DNA from: Nitrospirae bacterium RIFCSPLOW2_12_42_9
GTDB lineage: Bacteria; Nitrospirota; 9FT-COMBO-42-15; HDB-SIOI813
DNA: 11,575 nt
Assembly: GCA_001805205.1 (NCBI GenBank)
Contig: MHER01000092.1
Location: forward strand, 1 to 11,575
Reading direction: 5' to 3'
Shown here: one piece after another, positions 1 to 7,684 of the stretch
How the letters are laid out: each line of letters starts with the position of its first letter
Position numbering within the stretch: position 1 is the first letter of the stretch
Translations under genes and position numbers: made by a program
Notes under the pieces: generated by a model
Databases searched by the model: none
Told to the model about the DNA's origin: nothing
What the model saw: only the letters and a program-made list of their open reading frames with translations

Positions 1-48
1 CTGGAGTTCGAAAGTAAAAAAGACTATCTTGTAACTAACTGGAAATAG
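1..48 (+). CDS. C-terminal tail of an unidentified upstream gene (partial)
   Basis: Frame 1 is open from the window edge to a TAG stop at 46-48 and encodes a 15-residue hydrophilic tail, LEFESKKDYLVTNWK. The other two forward frames close earlier (stops near 12 and 31). The stop overlaps the strong Shine-Dalgarno of the next gene, a spacing typical of an operon. The tail is too short to assign a family, so this is inferred from reading-frame continuity and spacing only. Confidence 0.45.
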   Translation: MEFESKKDYLVTNWK

Positions 49-59
49 GAGGTGATATC

Positions 60-791
60 ATGGATAACTTTATGGAATTATTATTGCACTCGCTCAGGGC
101 TTTCGGCATAACAATCCTGCAGTTTGTGCCGAATCTGCTGGCAATGCTGATAATCTTTATTGCCGGTTATTTATTCTCCCGCCTGATTAAATTGTTATTT
201 CTGCGGGTCTTCAGGATAATAAACTTTGACAGTTGGTGTGACAAGGCAGGTTTGACCGCCATTATCAGAAAGGGTGATATATGGTCAAAACCATCAGACG
301 TATTCGGGGGTTTAATCTATTGGTTTCTTATTATCCTTTTCCTGGTGATAGGATTAAGCGCCCTTCGGCTGCAAACTATTGACAATCTGATATCACAATT
401 CTTTCTCTATATTCCACGTGCATTCTCTGCTCTTGTTATCCTTATTGCAGGATATATATTTGCAGGATTTATCAGCAGGGCTGTGTTGATAACTGCGGTA
501 AACAGCGGTTACCACTATGCAAAGATTCTTGCCGAAGCTGTAAGGCTCTTGCTCATAGTTCTTATACTTGCCATGGCGCTTGAACAACTCCGGATAGCAC
601 CTGGAATAGTGATAGCTGCCTTTTCCATAGTCTTTGGCGGCATTATCCTTGCCCTTGCAATAGCCTTCGGCGTAGGAGGAATAGATGCAGCAAAAAGGAT
701 AATTAATGGCGGAGAAGGCAGGCCGGTGTCGCCGGAGTCGAAAGACAAGAAGAAGAATAATGAGAAGGAAAGAGATGCTGAATATTTTTAG
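60..791 (+). CDS. Conserved TM-helix membrane protein, MscS-related
   Basis: A 243-residue integral membrane protein with about five hydrophobic segments (roughly residues 16-48, 83-105, 118-142, 155-180 and 184-208) and a charged Lys/Glu-rich cytoplasmic tail (about 220-243). Two segments are internal repeats: FVPNLLAMLIIFIAGYLFSR (22-41) and YIPRAFSALVILIAGYIFAG (117-136). This is the pattern of the conserved TM helix repeat family (PF05552-like). The last helix, rich in Ala and Gly and ending AIAFGVGGIDAAKRI, resembles the pore-lining TM3 of MscS channels, but there is no MscS beta or C-terminal domain. The role is probably membrane-tension or ion-channel related, by family resemblance. 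The start is decided by an excellent Shine-Dalgarno, AGGAGGTGAT (47-56), 7 bases before the ATG. The next gene follows after 10 bases, so co-transcription with the glycosyltransferase is likely and fits osmotic adaptation. Confidence 0.8.
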   Translation: MDNFMELLLHSLRAFGITILQFVPNLLAMLIIFIAGYLFSRLIKLLFLRVFRIINFDSWCDKAGLTAIIRKGDIWSKPSDVFGGLIYWFLIILFLVIGLSALRLQTIDNLISQFFLYIPRAFSALVILIAGYIFAGFISRAVLITAVNSGYHYAKILAEAVRLLLIVLILAMALEQLRIAPGIVIAAFSIVFGGIILALAIAFGVGGIDAAKRIINGGEGRPVSPESKDKKKNNEKERDAEYF

Positions 792-801
792 GAGGTGAAA
801 A

Positions 802-2010
802 ATGGCAGATTTCTATCAAAATGATTTAATAATTACATTGCACAGGCTTGGAAATCCGGGGTTGGAAAGGATCGAGTCTGAGCTCAGGGAATTTTCCAGG
901 CAGCGTCCTGTAGCGCTGGTACTCCCTGCGCTGGTTACAGAGTTTCAGAATGAGGCAATTAAAGGAATTATTGCGGAGTTAAAAAAGGTCAGATATATCA
1001 ATGAGATCATCCTGACCCTTGGCAGGGCAAGTGACAAGGAATTCAGTTATGTCAGGGAGTTCCTGTCCCAGCTTCCCTGTGAAGTCAGGATTATTCATAA
1101 TGAGGGTAAAAGGGTTAAGGAGATTTATGCGACACTCGAGAGAAATAATGTTTGGGCGGGCGAGGATGGGAAGGGGCGTTCTGCATGGATTGCCTATGGA
1201 TACATATTAGCCAACGCACAGTCTGAAGTCATTGCGCTGCATGACTGTGATATAGTCACATACAACCGGGAGATGCTCGCCAGGTTGTGCTATCCCGTTG
1301 CTAACCCTAATATAGACGTAGTGTTTTGCAAAGGCTTCTATAGCAGAATAACCGACAAAATGCATGGGAGGGTGACGCGGCTGCTAATAGCTCCGCTCAT
1401 CAGAGCCATGCAAAAACTTGTGGGGCCAAATCCATTTCTTATGTTTATGGACAGCTTCAGGTATCCGCTTGCCGGGGAATTCGCAATGATAACTGATATG
1501 GCGAGGACTAACAGGATACCATGGGACTGGGGGCTTGAGGTTGGTGTGCTGTCCGAGGTCTTCAGAAATTATTCACCACGTCGGGTTTGTCAGGTTGATA
1601 TCGCTGATAACTATGAGCACAAGCATCAACTACTTTCCGCTGACGATGCAAAAAAAGGGTTGATGAGGATGTCTGTGGATATTTGCAAATCCATTTTCAG
1701 ATTCCTTGCTGCTGAGGGTATTGTCCTTTCGGACAGTTTTTTTAAGTCGCTTCAGGTAGCATACATAAGGCTTGCCGAGGATACTATGGTAAAATACGAG
1801 GCAGATGCTGCAATAAACGGACTCAAATTTGACAGGCATGCAGAGGCAAGCGCCATAGAGGCATTTTCAAATGCTATAAAGATAGCATCTGAGGCATATT
1901 CAGAAAATCCGATGGCTGCCCCGCTGATCCCAAACTGGAACAGGGTTACATCTGCCATACCTGGAATCCTTGATATGTTGAAGAAGGCTGTGGACGAGGA
2001 CAATAGATGA
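802..2010 (+). CDS. gpgS: Glucosyl-3-phosphoglycerate synthase-like glycosyltransferase (GT81 type)
   Basis: A 402-residue soluble GT-A fold glycosyltransferase. Visible family features: VLPAL near residue 40, a Gly-Lys-Gly-Arg loop (GKGRS, 123-127) expected to contact the nucleotide sugar, a metal-binding DxD-type motif HDCD (147-150), the acceptor-side motif YPLAGEFA (221-228), WDWGLEVG (241-248), and the late histidine motif YEHKHQ (271-276) that in GpgS enzymes supplies a metal ligand. Known GpgS enzymes transfer glucose from an NDP-glucose donor to 3-phosphoglycerate, giving glucosyl-3-phosphoglycerate, the precursor of the compatible solute glucosylglycerate. The C-terminal 120 residues are helical and less familiar. 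No phosphatase (GpgP) gene is visible nearby. Start: AGGAGGTGA (790-798) overlaps the previous stop and precedes the ATG. A mannosyl-3-phosphoglycerate synthase-like specificity or a different acceptor cannot be excluded from sequence alone. Confidence 0.75.
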   Translation: MADFYQNDLIITLHRLGNPGLERIESELREFSRQRPVALVLPALVTEFQNEAIKGIIAELKKVRYINEIILTLGRASDKEFSYVREFLSQLPCEVRIIHNEGKRVKEIYATLERNNVWAGEDGKGRSAWIAYGYILANAQSEVIALHDCDIVTYNREMLARLCYPVANPNIDVVFCKGFYSRITDKMHGRVTRLLIAPLIRAMQKLVGPNPFLMFMDSFRYPLAGEFAMITDMARTNRIPWDWGLEVGVLSEVFRNYSPRRVCQVDIADNYEHKHQLLSADDAKKGLMRMSVDICKSIFRFLAAEGIVLSDSFFKSLQVAYIRLAEDTMVKYEADAAINGLKFDRHAEASAIEAFSNAIKIASEAYSENPMAAPLIPNWNRVTSAIPGILDMLKKAVDEDNR

Positions 2011-2113
2011 TTTTGGCACAGATCCGCCATGTGATAAACATCGGGATTGATACTGACATTAACCCCCAAGTCAAATAGTTAAAATAGTTTAAAAAACAGA
2101 CTGATTTTACCTG

Positions 2114-2142
2114 TTGACTTTATAAATAACCCTCTGTAATAT
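2114..2142 (+). promoter_or_regulatory. Sigma-70-type promoter of the Mrp operon
   Basis: TTGACT (2114-2119) and TAATAT (2137-2142) are separated by exactly 17 bases, each one or two changes from consensus. They lie in the AT-rich 184-base gap between the glycosyltransferase and mrpE. Transcription would start near 2149-2151, leaving a leader of about 45 bases before the mrpE ATG. I see no convincing terminator, riboswitch or operator in the rest of the gap. Confidence 0.6.
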
Positions 2143-2194
2143 TGTCACAATTGCGACTCCTGAATATTCTTGATACGACTATATAAAGATAGTT

Positions 2195-2677
2195 ATGAGC
2201 TTTATTCTAACTGCAGTAATAATGTTTATTTTCTGGATTCTCCTCTCCGGAGAATTCAATATTGTACTTATCTTATCCTGCATTATATCCAGCCTTTTTG
2301 TCTCATATATATCTCATGATCTTCTAATCGGAAAGACTGATATAAAACTGGGGTTAATAAGAACACTGAGATTCATCAAATATATACCATGGCTCATGTG
2401 GCAGATAGTGCTGTCAAACATTGATCTGGTCAAACGAACTTTGCATCCCAGAATGCCAATTAGCCCCACTATATTCAGTTTTAGAAATGAACTTCGAACT
2501 GAAATGGGTATGGTTGCCCTTGCCAATTCCATAACTTTGACACCTGGTACTATAACTATAGATGTAAATAAAGATGAGTTCATTATCCATGCTGTAGCAA
2601 CAGAGCTTGCAGAAGGTCTCATGGAAGGGGAAATGCAAAGGCGGATAAAAGCAATAGAAGGAGAGGCTGGTGTTTAA
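2195..2677 (+). CDS. mrpE: Mrp antiporter subunit E (MnhE/MbhA-like)
   Basis: First gene of the antiporter operon, 160 residues, the usual MrpE length. Two N-terminal membrane helices (about 3-18 and 22-40) are followed by the family core: IKYIPWLMWQIVLSNIDLVK (61-80), then the conserved ANSITLTPGTITIDV (110-124) and an IHA motif (131-133). MrpE is a small membrane subunit of the multisubunit Na+(K+)/H+ antiporter and corresponds to MbhA in archaeal membrane-bound hydrogenases. The ribosome binding site is weak (AAAGATAG just upstream), unlike the strong sites of the two genes before it. The C-terminus overlaps the GTG start of mrpF by 8 bases, indicating translational coupling. Confidence 0.92.
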   Translation: MSFILTAVIMFIFWILLSGEFNIVLILSCIISSLFVSYISHDLLIGKTDIKLGLIRTLRFIKYIPWLMWQIVLSNIDLVKRTLHPRMPISPTIFSFRNELRTEMGMVALANSITLTPGTITIDVNKDEFIIHAVATELAEGLMEGEMQRRIKAIEGEAGV

Positions 2678-2924
2678 TATAGCAGCAACTGTGATAGTCC
2701 TGGCGGCTGCCCTTGTTATTTACAGGGCGATTAAAGGGCCAAGGATATACGACAGGGTACTCGCGGTAAATGTCATAGGGACAAAGACCGTGGTCTTGCT
2801 TGCCCTGATAGGGTATATCTATGAGCGCCCCCATTTCCTTGATATTGCACTTGTATATGCAATTATAAACTTCATCGCTACTATAGCGTTCCTGAAGTAT
2901 AGACAGACCGGAGGACTGGATTAA
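2670..2924 (+). CDS. mrpF: Mrp antiporter subunit F (MnhF/MbhB-like)
   Basis: An 84-residue protein with three membrane helices and the MrpF signature GPRIYDRVLAVN (23-34), plus the later FLDIALVYA (56-64). Length and motifs are typical. It is a small structural subunit of the Mrp complex at the interface of the antiporter-like subunits. Translation starts at GTG 2670, inside the end of mrpE, supported by a good Shine-Dalgarno (AGAAGGAGAGG, about 2656-2666). No ATG offers a better start before the first conserved segment. Confidence 0.93.
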   Translation: MFNIAATVIVLAAALVIYRAIKGPRIYDRVLAVNVIGTKTVVLLALIGYIYERPHFLDIALVYAIINFIATIAFLKYRQTGGLD

Positions 2925-2926
2925 AA

Positions 2927-3247
2927 ATGGATATTATTAGAACAATAATAAGTGGTATCCTCATAGCTACCGGCTGTTTTCTTATCGTCATTGCAGCTAT
3001 AGGGGTTGTCAGGTTTCCTGACTTTTATACGAGGATGCACCCGGCAGGCAAAGGCGATACACTGGGACAAGGGCTTGTACTTACAGGGCTTATGGTATAT
3101 GAAGGATTTGATCTGATCAGCGTAAAGTTACTAATTATTATTATCTTCATCTTTATTGCAAACCCGACAGCAACACATGCCCTGGCAAAAGCTGCCTATG
3201 TTGCAGGTGTAAAACCCTGGGTAAAAGATGAAGGAGATGGTAAATGA
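2927..3247 (+). CDS. mrpG: Mrp antiporter subunit G (MnhG/MbhC-like)
   Basis: A 106-residue, three-helix protein with the diagnostic MrpG motif RFPDFYTRMHPAGKGDTLG (29-47) and the C-terminal ANPTATHALAKAA (78-90). MrpG is a small membrane subunit required for assembly and activity of Mrp antiporters and equals MbhC in membrane-bound hydrogenase. A CCGGAGGA ribosome binding site precedes the ATG, which lies 2 bases after the mrpF stop. The gene ends in an ATGA overlap with the next start, continuing the coupled operon. Confidence 0.93.
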   Translation: MDIIRTIISGILIATGCFLIVIAAIGVVRFPDFYTRMHPAGKGDTLGQGLVLTGLMVYEGFDLISVKLLIIIIFIFIANPTATHALAKAAYVAGVKPWVKDEGDGK

Positions 3248-3795
3248 TAGACTTTATACTCCTGTTTTTTCTCGTAATCTGTGCAATAGCAGCCATCCGG
3301 ATGAAAGACCTGCTCAGTACTGTAATTATACTCGGGGCATACAGCCTTATAATGGCAGTGGTATGGACAAGGATGAATGCGGTCGATGTTGCCTTTACAG
3401 AGGCATCTGTGGGTGCAGGGATTACAACTGTACTCCTTATTGCAGCCTTGAGCAGGACACAGAGGGGGGAGGAGAATGGGCAGAGGTCACAAGTCAGAGT
3501 TCAGGGAAGCCTTAACGCTCACTCTATAATCTCATTGATAGTCGTTTTCGTAACCGGTGCAGTGCTTGTATATGGGACACTTGACATGCCTGATTATGGC
3601 GATCCAAATGCCCCTTCGCATCACCATGTTGCACCAAGGTATATAAAAGAACCTCTTGAGGAATCGGGTGTTATAAATATGGTTACAGCTTTATTAGCAA
3701 ATTACAGGGGCTATGATACCCTCGGTGAGACAACCGTTATATTCACCTCTGGGATATCAGTTATCCTCCTCCTCAGAAGAAAGATACAACAATGA
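3244..3795 (+). CDS. Fused MbhD-MbhE protein (detached C-terminal part of MrpA)
   Basis: A 183-residue protein with two domains. Residues 1-70 form three helices ending in AFTEASVGAGITTVLLIAAL (50-69), the MbhD/DUF4040 domain with its conserved membrane Glu (E53). Residues about 93-183 are MbhE-like: a helix, the motif DYGDPNAP (117-124), a His cluster (126-128), and NYRGYDTLGETTVIFTSGIS (153-172). In classical Mrp these two domains form the C-terminus of the large MrpA; in Mbh they are separate genes D and E. Here they form one polypeptide without the NuoL-like half. A hydrophilic linker (about 71-92) joins the domains. AAGGAG (3231-3236), 7 bases upstream, supports the start. The gene overlaps both neighbours by 4 bases (ATGA). 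Databases often name such proteins antiporter subunit B or DUF4040 protein. Confidence 0.88.
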   Translation: MIDFILLFFLVICAIAAIRMKDLLSTVIILGAYSLIMAVVWTRMNAVDVAFTEASVGAGITTVLLIAALSRTQRGEENGQRSQVRVQGSLNAHSIISLIVVFVTGAVLVYGTLDMPDYGDPNAPSHHHVAPRYIKEPLEESGVINMVTALLANYRGYDTLGETTVIFTSGISVILLLRRKIQQ

Positions 3796-4214
3796 AGGAT
3801 GATATTATAATAAGGGTTATATCGAATCTCCTGATACCCTTTATACAGCTCTATGCCCTTTATGTCCTGGCCCATGGAGACCTCGGCCCTGGCGGTGGAT
3901 TTCAGGGTGGTGTCATCTTTGCCTCAAGCATAATCCTCTATGTGCTTGTCTATGGCATTGACGAGGGTAGAAAGAGGGCACACCAGAAGATAACCGATGT
4001 CCTTAACTCCGTCGGTGTCATGATATACGGGGGGATCGGTGTCGTCTGCCTGTTTTTCGGGGGATACTATCTCCAGTATGGAAAACTTCCATTAGGAGAT
4101 TTAAAACACGCAAGCCATCTGGGCATTTATGGGATTGAAATAGGCGTGGAGGTCACTGTTGCAGCCGTAATGATAACTATATTTTTTGAGATGGCAGGGC
4201 GGAAAAGTGATTGA
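3792..4214 (+). CDS. mrpB: Mrp antiporter subunit B (MnhB/MbhF-like)
   Basis: A 140-residue, four-helix membrane protein with the unmistakable MnhB motif HGDLGPGGGFQGGVIFAS (28-45) and the conserved YGIEIGVEVTVAAVM (113-127). Length is close to the usual MrpB. In Mrp and Mbh complexes this subunit sits between the MrpA C-terminal domains and MrpC and helps line the putative sodium path. Start ATG 3792 overlaps the preceding stop in ATGA. The ribosome binding site is weak, as expected for a coupled gene. The 3' end overlaps the GTG start of mrpC by 8 bases. Confidence 0.93.
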   Translation: MKDDIIIRVISNLLIPFIQLYALYVLAHGDLGPGGGFQGGVIFASSIILYVLVYGIDEGRKRAHQKITDVLNSVGVMIYGGIGVVCLFFGGYYLQYGKLPLGDLKHASHLGIYGIEIGVEVTVAAVMITIFFEMAGRKSD

Positions 4215-4608
4215 GATTATCATAGGTAAGTACAATTACTGGATATATATAACCCTCATGATGATAGGCTTCTATGCAATGATCGCAAAAGGAAACCTGA
4301 TAAAAAAGATTATCGGCATGAACATTTTCCAAACAGCGGTTATTTTGTTCTACATATCCACCGGAAAGGTATGGGGCGGGACAGCCCCGATCTTATGGGA
4401 TAAGGCTGTAATCTATGATAACCCTATACCACATGTCTTGATGCTGACTGCCATTGTCGTTTCAGTTGGTACAACTGCAGTTGCTATTGCAATAGTCATA
4501 AGGATATATAAAGAATATGGGACAATGGAAGAGGATGCGATACTGGAGATAGAGAGAAAACAGGCTGAAGAGCTTAGAAAAGGGAATACAGGACAGAGAG
4601 AGATATGA
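4207..4608 (+). CDS. mrpC: Mrp antiporter subunit C (MnhC/MbhG-like, NuoK-related)
   Basis: From GTG 4207 this is a 133-residue, three-helix NuoK-like protein. Conserved features are GNLIKKIIGMNIFQTAVILF, the GGTAPILWD loop, and NPIPHVLMLTAIVVSVGTTA, ending in a charged helix (GTMEEDAILEIERKQAEELR). MrpC is the NuoK homologue of Mrp antiporters. Start choice: the same frame stays open to a TTG at 4186, but that codon has no spaced Shine-Dalgarno. GTG 4207 follows the purine-rich AGGGCGGAAAA and gives an 8-base overlap with mrpB, the same geometry as the mrpE/mrpF junction. The acidic C-terminal tail makes it slightly longer than typical MrpC. It overlaps mrpD by ATGA. Confidence 0.9.
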   Translation: MIEIIIGKYNYWIYITLMMIGFYAMIAKGNLIKKIIGMNIFQTAVILFYISTGKVWGGTAPILWDKAVIYDNPIPHVLMLTAIVVSVGTTAVAIAIVIRIYKEYGTMEEDAILEIERKQAEELRKGNTGQREI

Positions 4609-6149
4609 ATATTGCTGAACACTTTCCGGCATTGGTTATTGTTATACCGCTATTGTTTGCACTTATTACCTGGCTTGCAGGCCTGATAAACAGGGCTTTT
4701 TGCTGGGTTATTGCATTGACAATAACATTTCTCTGTTTCCTTATGTCCTTCTCCATTCTGAATACTGTGATGCATACAGGGAGGATAAGTTATCATATGG
4801 GGGCATGGGAACCTCCATGGGGTATTGAATATGCCATAGACTATCTAAATGGTTTTGTACTTGTAGTCGTCTCATTTATTGCATTTATAGTAACACTTTA
4901 TTCAAGGAAGAGTGTCGGCCTTGAGATAGATGAAGAAAAGAGTCCGGCATTCTATTCTCTATACATGCTCCTTTTTACAGGTCTTATGGGTATGACCATA
5001 ACAGGTGACATATTCAATCTCTACGTATTTATAGAGATAACATCCCTTTCCGGATATGCCTTAATTGCCATTGGCAGGAGAAGAAATTCCCTTATGGCAA
5101 GCTTTAATTATCTCATCCTCGGCACAATCGCTGCAACTTTTATATTAATCGGCATTGGGTATCTTTACATGGTGACAGGCAGCCTCAATATGGCAGATTT
5201 GAGAGAAAAACTCCCTCCGCTCTATCATTCGAGGGTTGTTCTTACGGCCTTTGGATTCTTTACAGTGGGATTAAGCCTGAAGCTCGCACTTTTCCCTTTG
5301 CACATCTGGCTTCCCAATGCATATACATATGCCCCCTCGGTTGTAAGTGCCATAATGGCCGCTACATCTACAAAGGTAGGGGCCTACGCCATGTTACGAA
5401 TTTTATTTACTGTATTTAAGGTGGAGTTTGATCTTAATGTTGTCCCTGTTACAAAGATATTACTTGTACTCTCGTGCATAGCAATAATAGCAGGCTCTAT
5501 CCTTGCCATTTCACAGACTAATATAAAAAGGATGCTCGCATATTCAAGTGTCGGACAAATAGGTTACATCGTACTGGGGACAACTATGGCCAATCAAACT
5601 GCCATGACAGGCAGTATAATCCATATCCTGAACCATGCCCTTATGAAAGGCACCCTGTTCCTTGTTGCAGGATGTGTTGTTTATAAGACCGGTATAGAGG
5701 ATATTTCAGGATTAAAAGGGATGGGGCAGAAGATGCCTTTCAGCATGGCCGCATTTACTGTTGGTGCGCTATCAATGGTAGGCGTCCCACTCACAGTGGG
5801 ATTTATAAGCAAGTGGTACCTTGCAACAGGTGCCTTAAAGGCAGGGATGTGGTTCATTCTACCTATTATCCTTATAAGCTCCCTGCTGTCTGCAATATAT
5901 TTCTGGAGGATTATTGAAGGCATATACTTCGCCCCCGCAGTTAGCAGTCAACACTCTGAGGTTAGTACCTATAGAAGCTTAGATCACCATAATCCTCATC
6001 CGGTATCCCGCAGCCGAGATGATGCCCCACCCGGCATGCTAATACCGACTCTAATACTTGCAGGGCTATGTATATTCTTTGGAATAGCAGCCTATATACC
6101 CGTATCAGTAGCAGAAAAGGCAGCAAATATGCTGCTTGGGGGTACCTGA
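4605..6149 (+). CDS. mrpD: Mrp antiporter subunit D (MnhD/MbhH-like)
   Basis: A 514-residue polytopic membrane protein of the ND2/ND4/ND5-like antiporter family, with about 14 helices. The charged residues expected in the proton path are present: E144 (YVFIEI, TM5), K226 and H233 (SLKLALFPLHIWLP), K257 (ATSTKVGAY, TM8), K348 (HALMKGTLF) and K403 (FISKWY). The NAYTYAPSVVSAIMAATSTK form of the TM7-TM8 region is characteristic of MrpD rather than NuoL. It is expected to exchange protons (and with its partners Na+ or K+) across the cytoplasmic membrane. A hydrophilic stretch rich in His, Ser and Arg (about 446-474) interrupts the last helices and looks longer than usual. It starts in an ATGA overlap with mrpC and ends 2 bases before the next ATG. 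Confidence 0.92.
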   Translation: MNIAEHFPALVIVIPLLFALITWLAGLINRAFCWVIALTITFLCFLMSFSILNTVMHTGRISYHMGAWEPPWGIEYAIDYLNGFVLVVVSFIAFIVTLYSRKSVGLEIDEEKSPAFYSLYMLLFTGLMGMTITGDIFNLYVFIEITSLSGYALIAIGRRRNSLMASFNYLILGTIAATFILIGIGYLYMVTGSLNMADLREKLPPLYHSRVVLTAFGFFTVGLSLKLALFPLHIWLPNAYTYAPSVVSAIMAATSTKVGAYAMLRILFTVFKVEFDLNVVPVTKILLVLSCIAIIAGSILAISQTNIKRMLAYSSVGQIGYIVLGTTMANQTAMTGSIIHILNHALMKGTLFLVAGCVVYKTGIEDISGLKGMGQKMPFSMAAFTVGALSMVGVPLTVGFISKWYLATGALKAGMWFILPIILISSLLSAIYFWRIIEGIYFAPAVSSQHSEVSTYRSLDHHNPHPVSRSRDDAPPGMLIPTLILAGLCIFFGIAAYIPVSVAEKAANMLLGGT

Positions 6150-6151
6150 AT

Positions 6152-7684
6152 ATGGTGGAGATAGTTCATTCAGCGGCCCCGGTCTGTGCAATAGGGGTAT
6201 CACTTGTTGCAGTCATCCTGATGTTAATTTCAAAAGGCTATCCAAACCTGAGGGAATTCTGGACAATAGGGGCCTCCATCCTGAAATTCTCTATTGTTGT
6301 ATCAATGCTTCCAACTATTCTTGATGGCAAGGTTATAGAATATTCTTTATACAGTATACTACCCGGGCTTGATATAAAATTTAGGGTCGACCCCATGGGG
6401 ATATTTTTCGCATTAACTGCATCCTTCCTCTGGATCATCACATCATTTTATTCCATCGGGTATATGAGGGCATTAAAAGAACATGCACAGACCAGATATT
6501 TTTCCTTTTTTGCCATTGCACTCTCTGCAACAATGGGTGTGGCCTTCTCAGCAAACTTATTCACGACTTTTCTCTTTTATGAGTTAATTACCCTATCTAC
6601 ATTCCCCCTTGTTGCCCATACAGAAACACCTGAGGCGATCAAAAGTTCCCGCAGGTATATTGCATACCTGCTCGGCACTTCTATCGCATTTCAGTTATCC
6701 GCTATATTTCTTACATATAATGCCACGGGAACCCTTGAGTTTTCCAATCATGGCATCCTTGCAGGAAAGGCCCCTGATATGTTGTTGATCATCATCTTTA
6801 TTTTATTTATGGCAGGCATAACCAAGGCAGCCATGATGCCATTTCACTCATGGCTCCCTGCGGCTATGGTAGCGCCAACACCTGTCAGCGCCCTTTTGCA
6901 TGCCGTTGCTGTTGTAAAGACAGGTGTCTTTGTCCTTTTGAAGGTTATCCTATTTGTATTCGGAGTTGACCTTCTTTCTAAACTCGGTGTTGGTACTGCC
7001 CTTGCCTATTTCGCATCTTTTACTATTATAGTCGCCTCTTTTATAGCCCTCAGGCAGGATAACCTTAAACTTAGACTCGCCTATTCAACTATAAGTCAAC
7101 TCTCTTATGTTGTACTTGCGGTCGCACTCCTTACACCAGGTGGAATTACAGCGAGTGTTATGCATATTATTATTCATGCATTTGGTAAGATTACCCTGTT
7201 CTTTGCTGCCGGTGCTATATATGTTGCTACCCGTAAAACGAATATCAGCGAACTTAACGGGATAGGAAAGCAGATGCCTCTTACAATGGCAGCCTTTACT
7301 ATAGGTGTATTATCAATGATCGGGGTTCCTCCTGCTGCAGGATTCATAAGTAAATGGTATATGATTTCCGGCTCTATCGAAGCCAGACAGATACCATTTA
7401 TTATCGTAATAGCTGCAAGCACAATCCTTAACGCATGTTATTTTCTTCCAATAGTATATACTGCATATTTTAAAAGACATGACAATGAAATTTATAACGA
7501 GGAGTGGAGGATGTTGAATAAGGGATATGGGATGATAAACTTAAACTCCGAGGTCAGGATAAAAGAGGCCCCGCCGCTTATGGTTGTATCACTTATACTT
7601 ACGGCCATAGGAACACTTGTATTATTTTTCTGGCCATCTTTATTCCTTGAACTTGCAAGAATGGTTGTGGGAGGGGTTATATGA
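6152..7684 (+). CDS. Second antiporter-like subunit (NuoL/MrpA-N or MrpD-type)
   Basis: From ATG 6152 this is a 510-residue member of the proton-conducting ND4/ND5 family. Key residues: E144 (FYELI), K225 and H232 (GITKAAMMPFHSWLP), H250 and K256 (SALLHAVAVVKTGVF), K346 (HAFGKITLF) and K401 (FISKWY). The HxxxxxK arrangement in SALLHAVAVVK is of the NuoL/NuoM/MrpA type, unlike the preceding MrpD, so it may replace the missing N-terminal half of MrpA. It lacks the long C-terminal extension of a true NuoL. Start: the frame is open upstream to ATG 6068 inside mrpD, but GGGGG (6138-6142) is well placed for ATG 6152, just after the mrpD stop. Starting at 6152 also puts the TM5 Glu at residue 144, as in MrpD. 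It overlaps the next gene by ATGA. Confidence 0.9.
   Translation: MVEIVHSAAPVCAIGVSLVAVILMLISKGYPNLREFWTIGASILKFSIVVSMLPTILDGKVIEYSLYSILPGLDIKFRVDPMGIFFALTASFLWIITSFYSIGYMRALKEHAQTRYFSFFAIALSATMGVAFSANLFTTFLFYELITLSTFPLVAHTETPEAIKSSRRYIAYLLGTSIAFQLSAIFLTYNATGTLEFSNHGILAGKAPDMLLIIIFILFMAGITKAAMMPFHSWLPAAMVAPTPVSALLHAVAVVKTGVFVLLKVILFVFGVDLLSKLGVGTALAYFASFTIIVASFIALRQDNLKLRLAYSTISQLSYVVLAVALLTPGGITASVMHIIIHAFGKITLFFAAGAIYVATRKTNISELNGIGKQMPLTMAAFTIGVLSMIGVPPAAGFISKWYMISGSIEARQIPFIIVIAASTILNACYFLPIVYTAYFKRHDNEIYNEEWRMLNKGYGMINLNSEVRIKEAPPLMVVSLILTAIGTLVLFFWPSLFLELARMVVGGVI

Noticed and set aside
2011..2194. Search for a riboswitch, small RNA or terminator in the gap before mrpE
   Set aside because: Apart from the promoter the gap is AT-rich with only short imperfect repeats (ATAGTT copies). 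No stable hairpin with T-run or known riboswitch core was seen.
3228..3515. A 95-residue + strand frame overlapping the fused MbhD-MbhE gene
   Set aside because: Cys- and Arg-rich, no family resemblance. The overlapping frame carries clear MbhD motifs and a better start.
6068..6151. Upstream extension of the second antiporter-like subunit to ATG 6068
   Set aside because: The extra 28 residues lie inside mrpD and are not membrane-like. ATG 6152 has a suitable GGGGG site and operon-like spacing.
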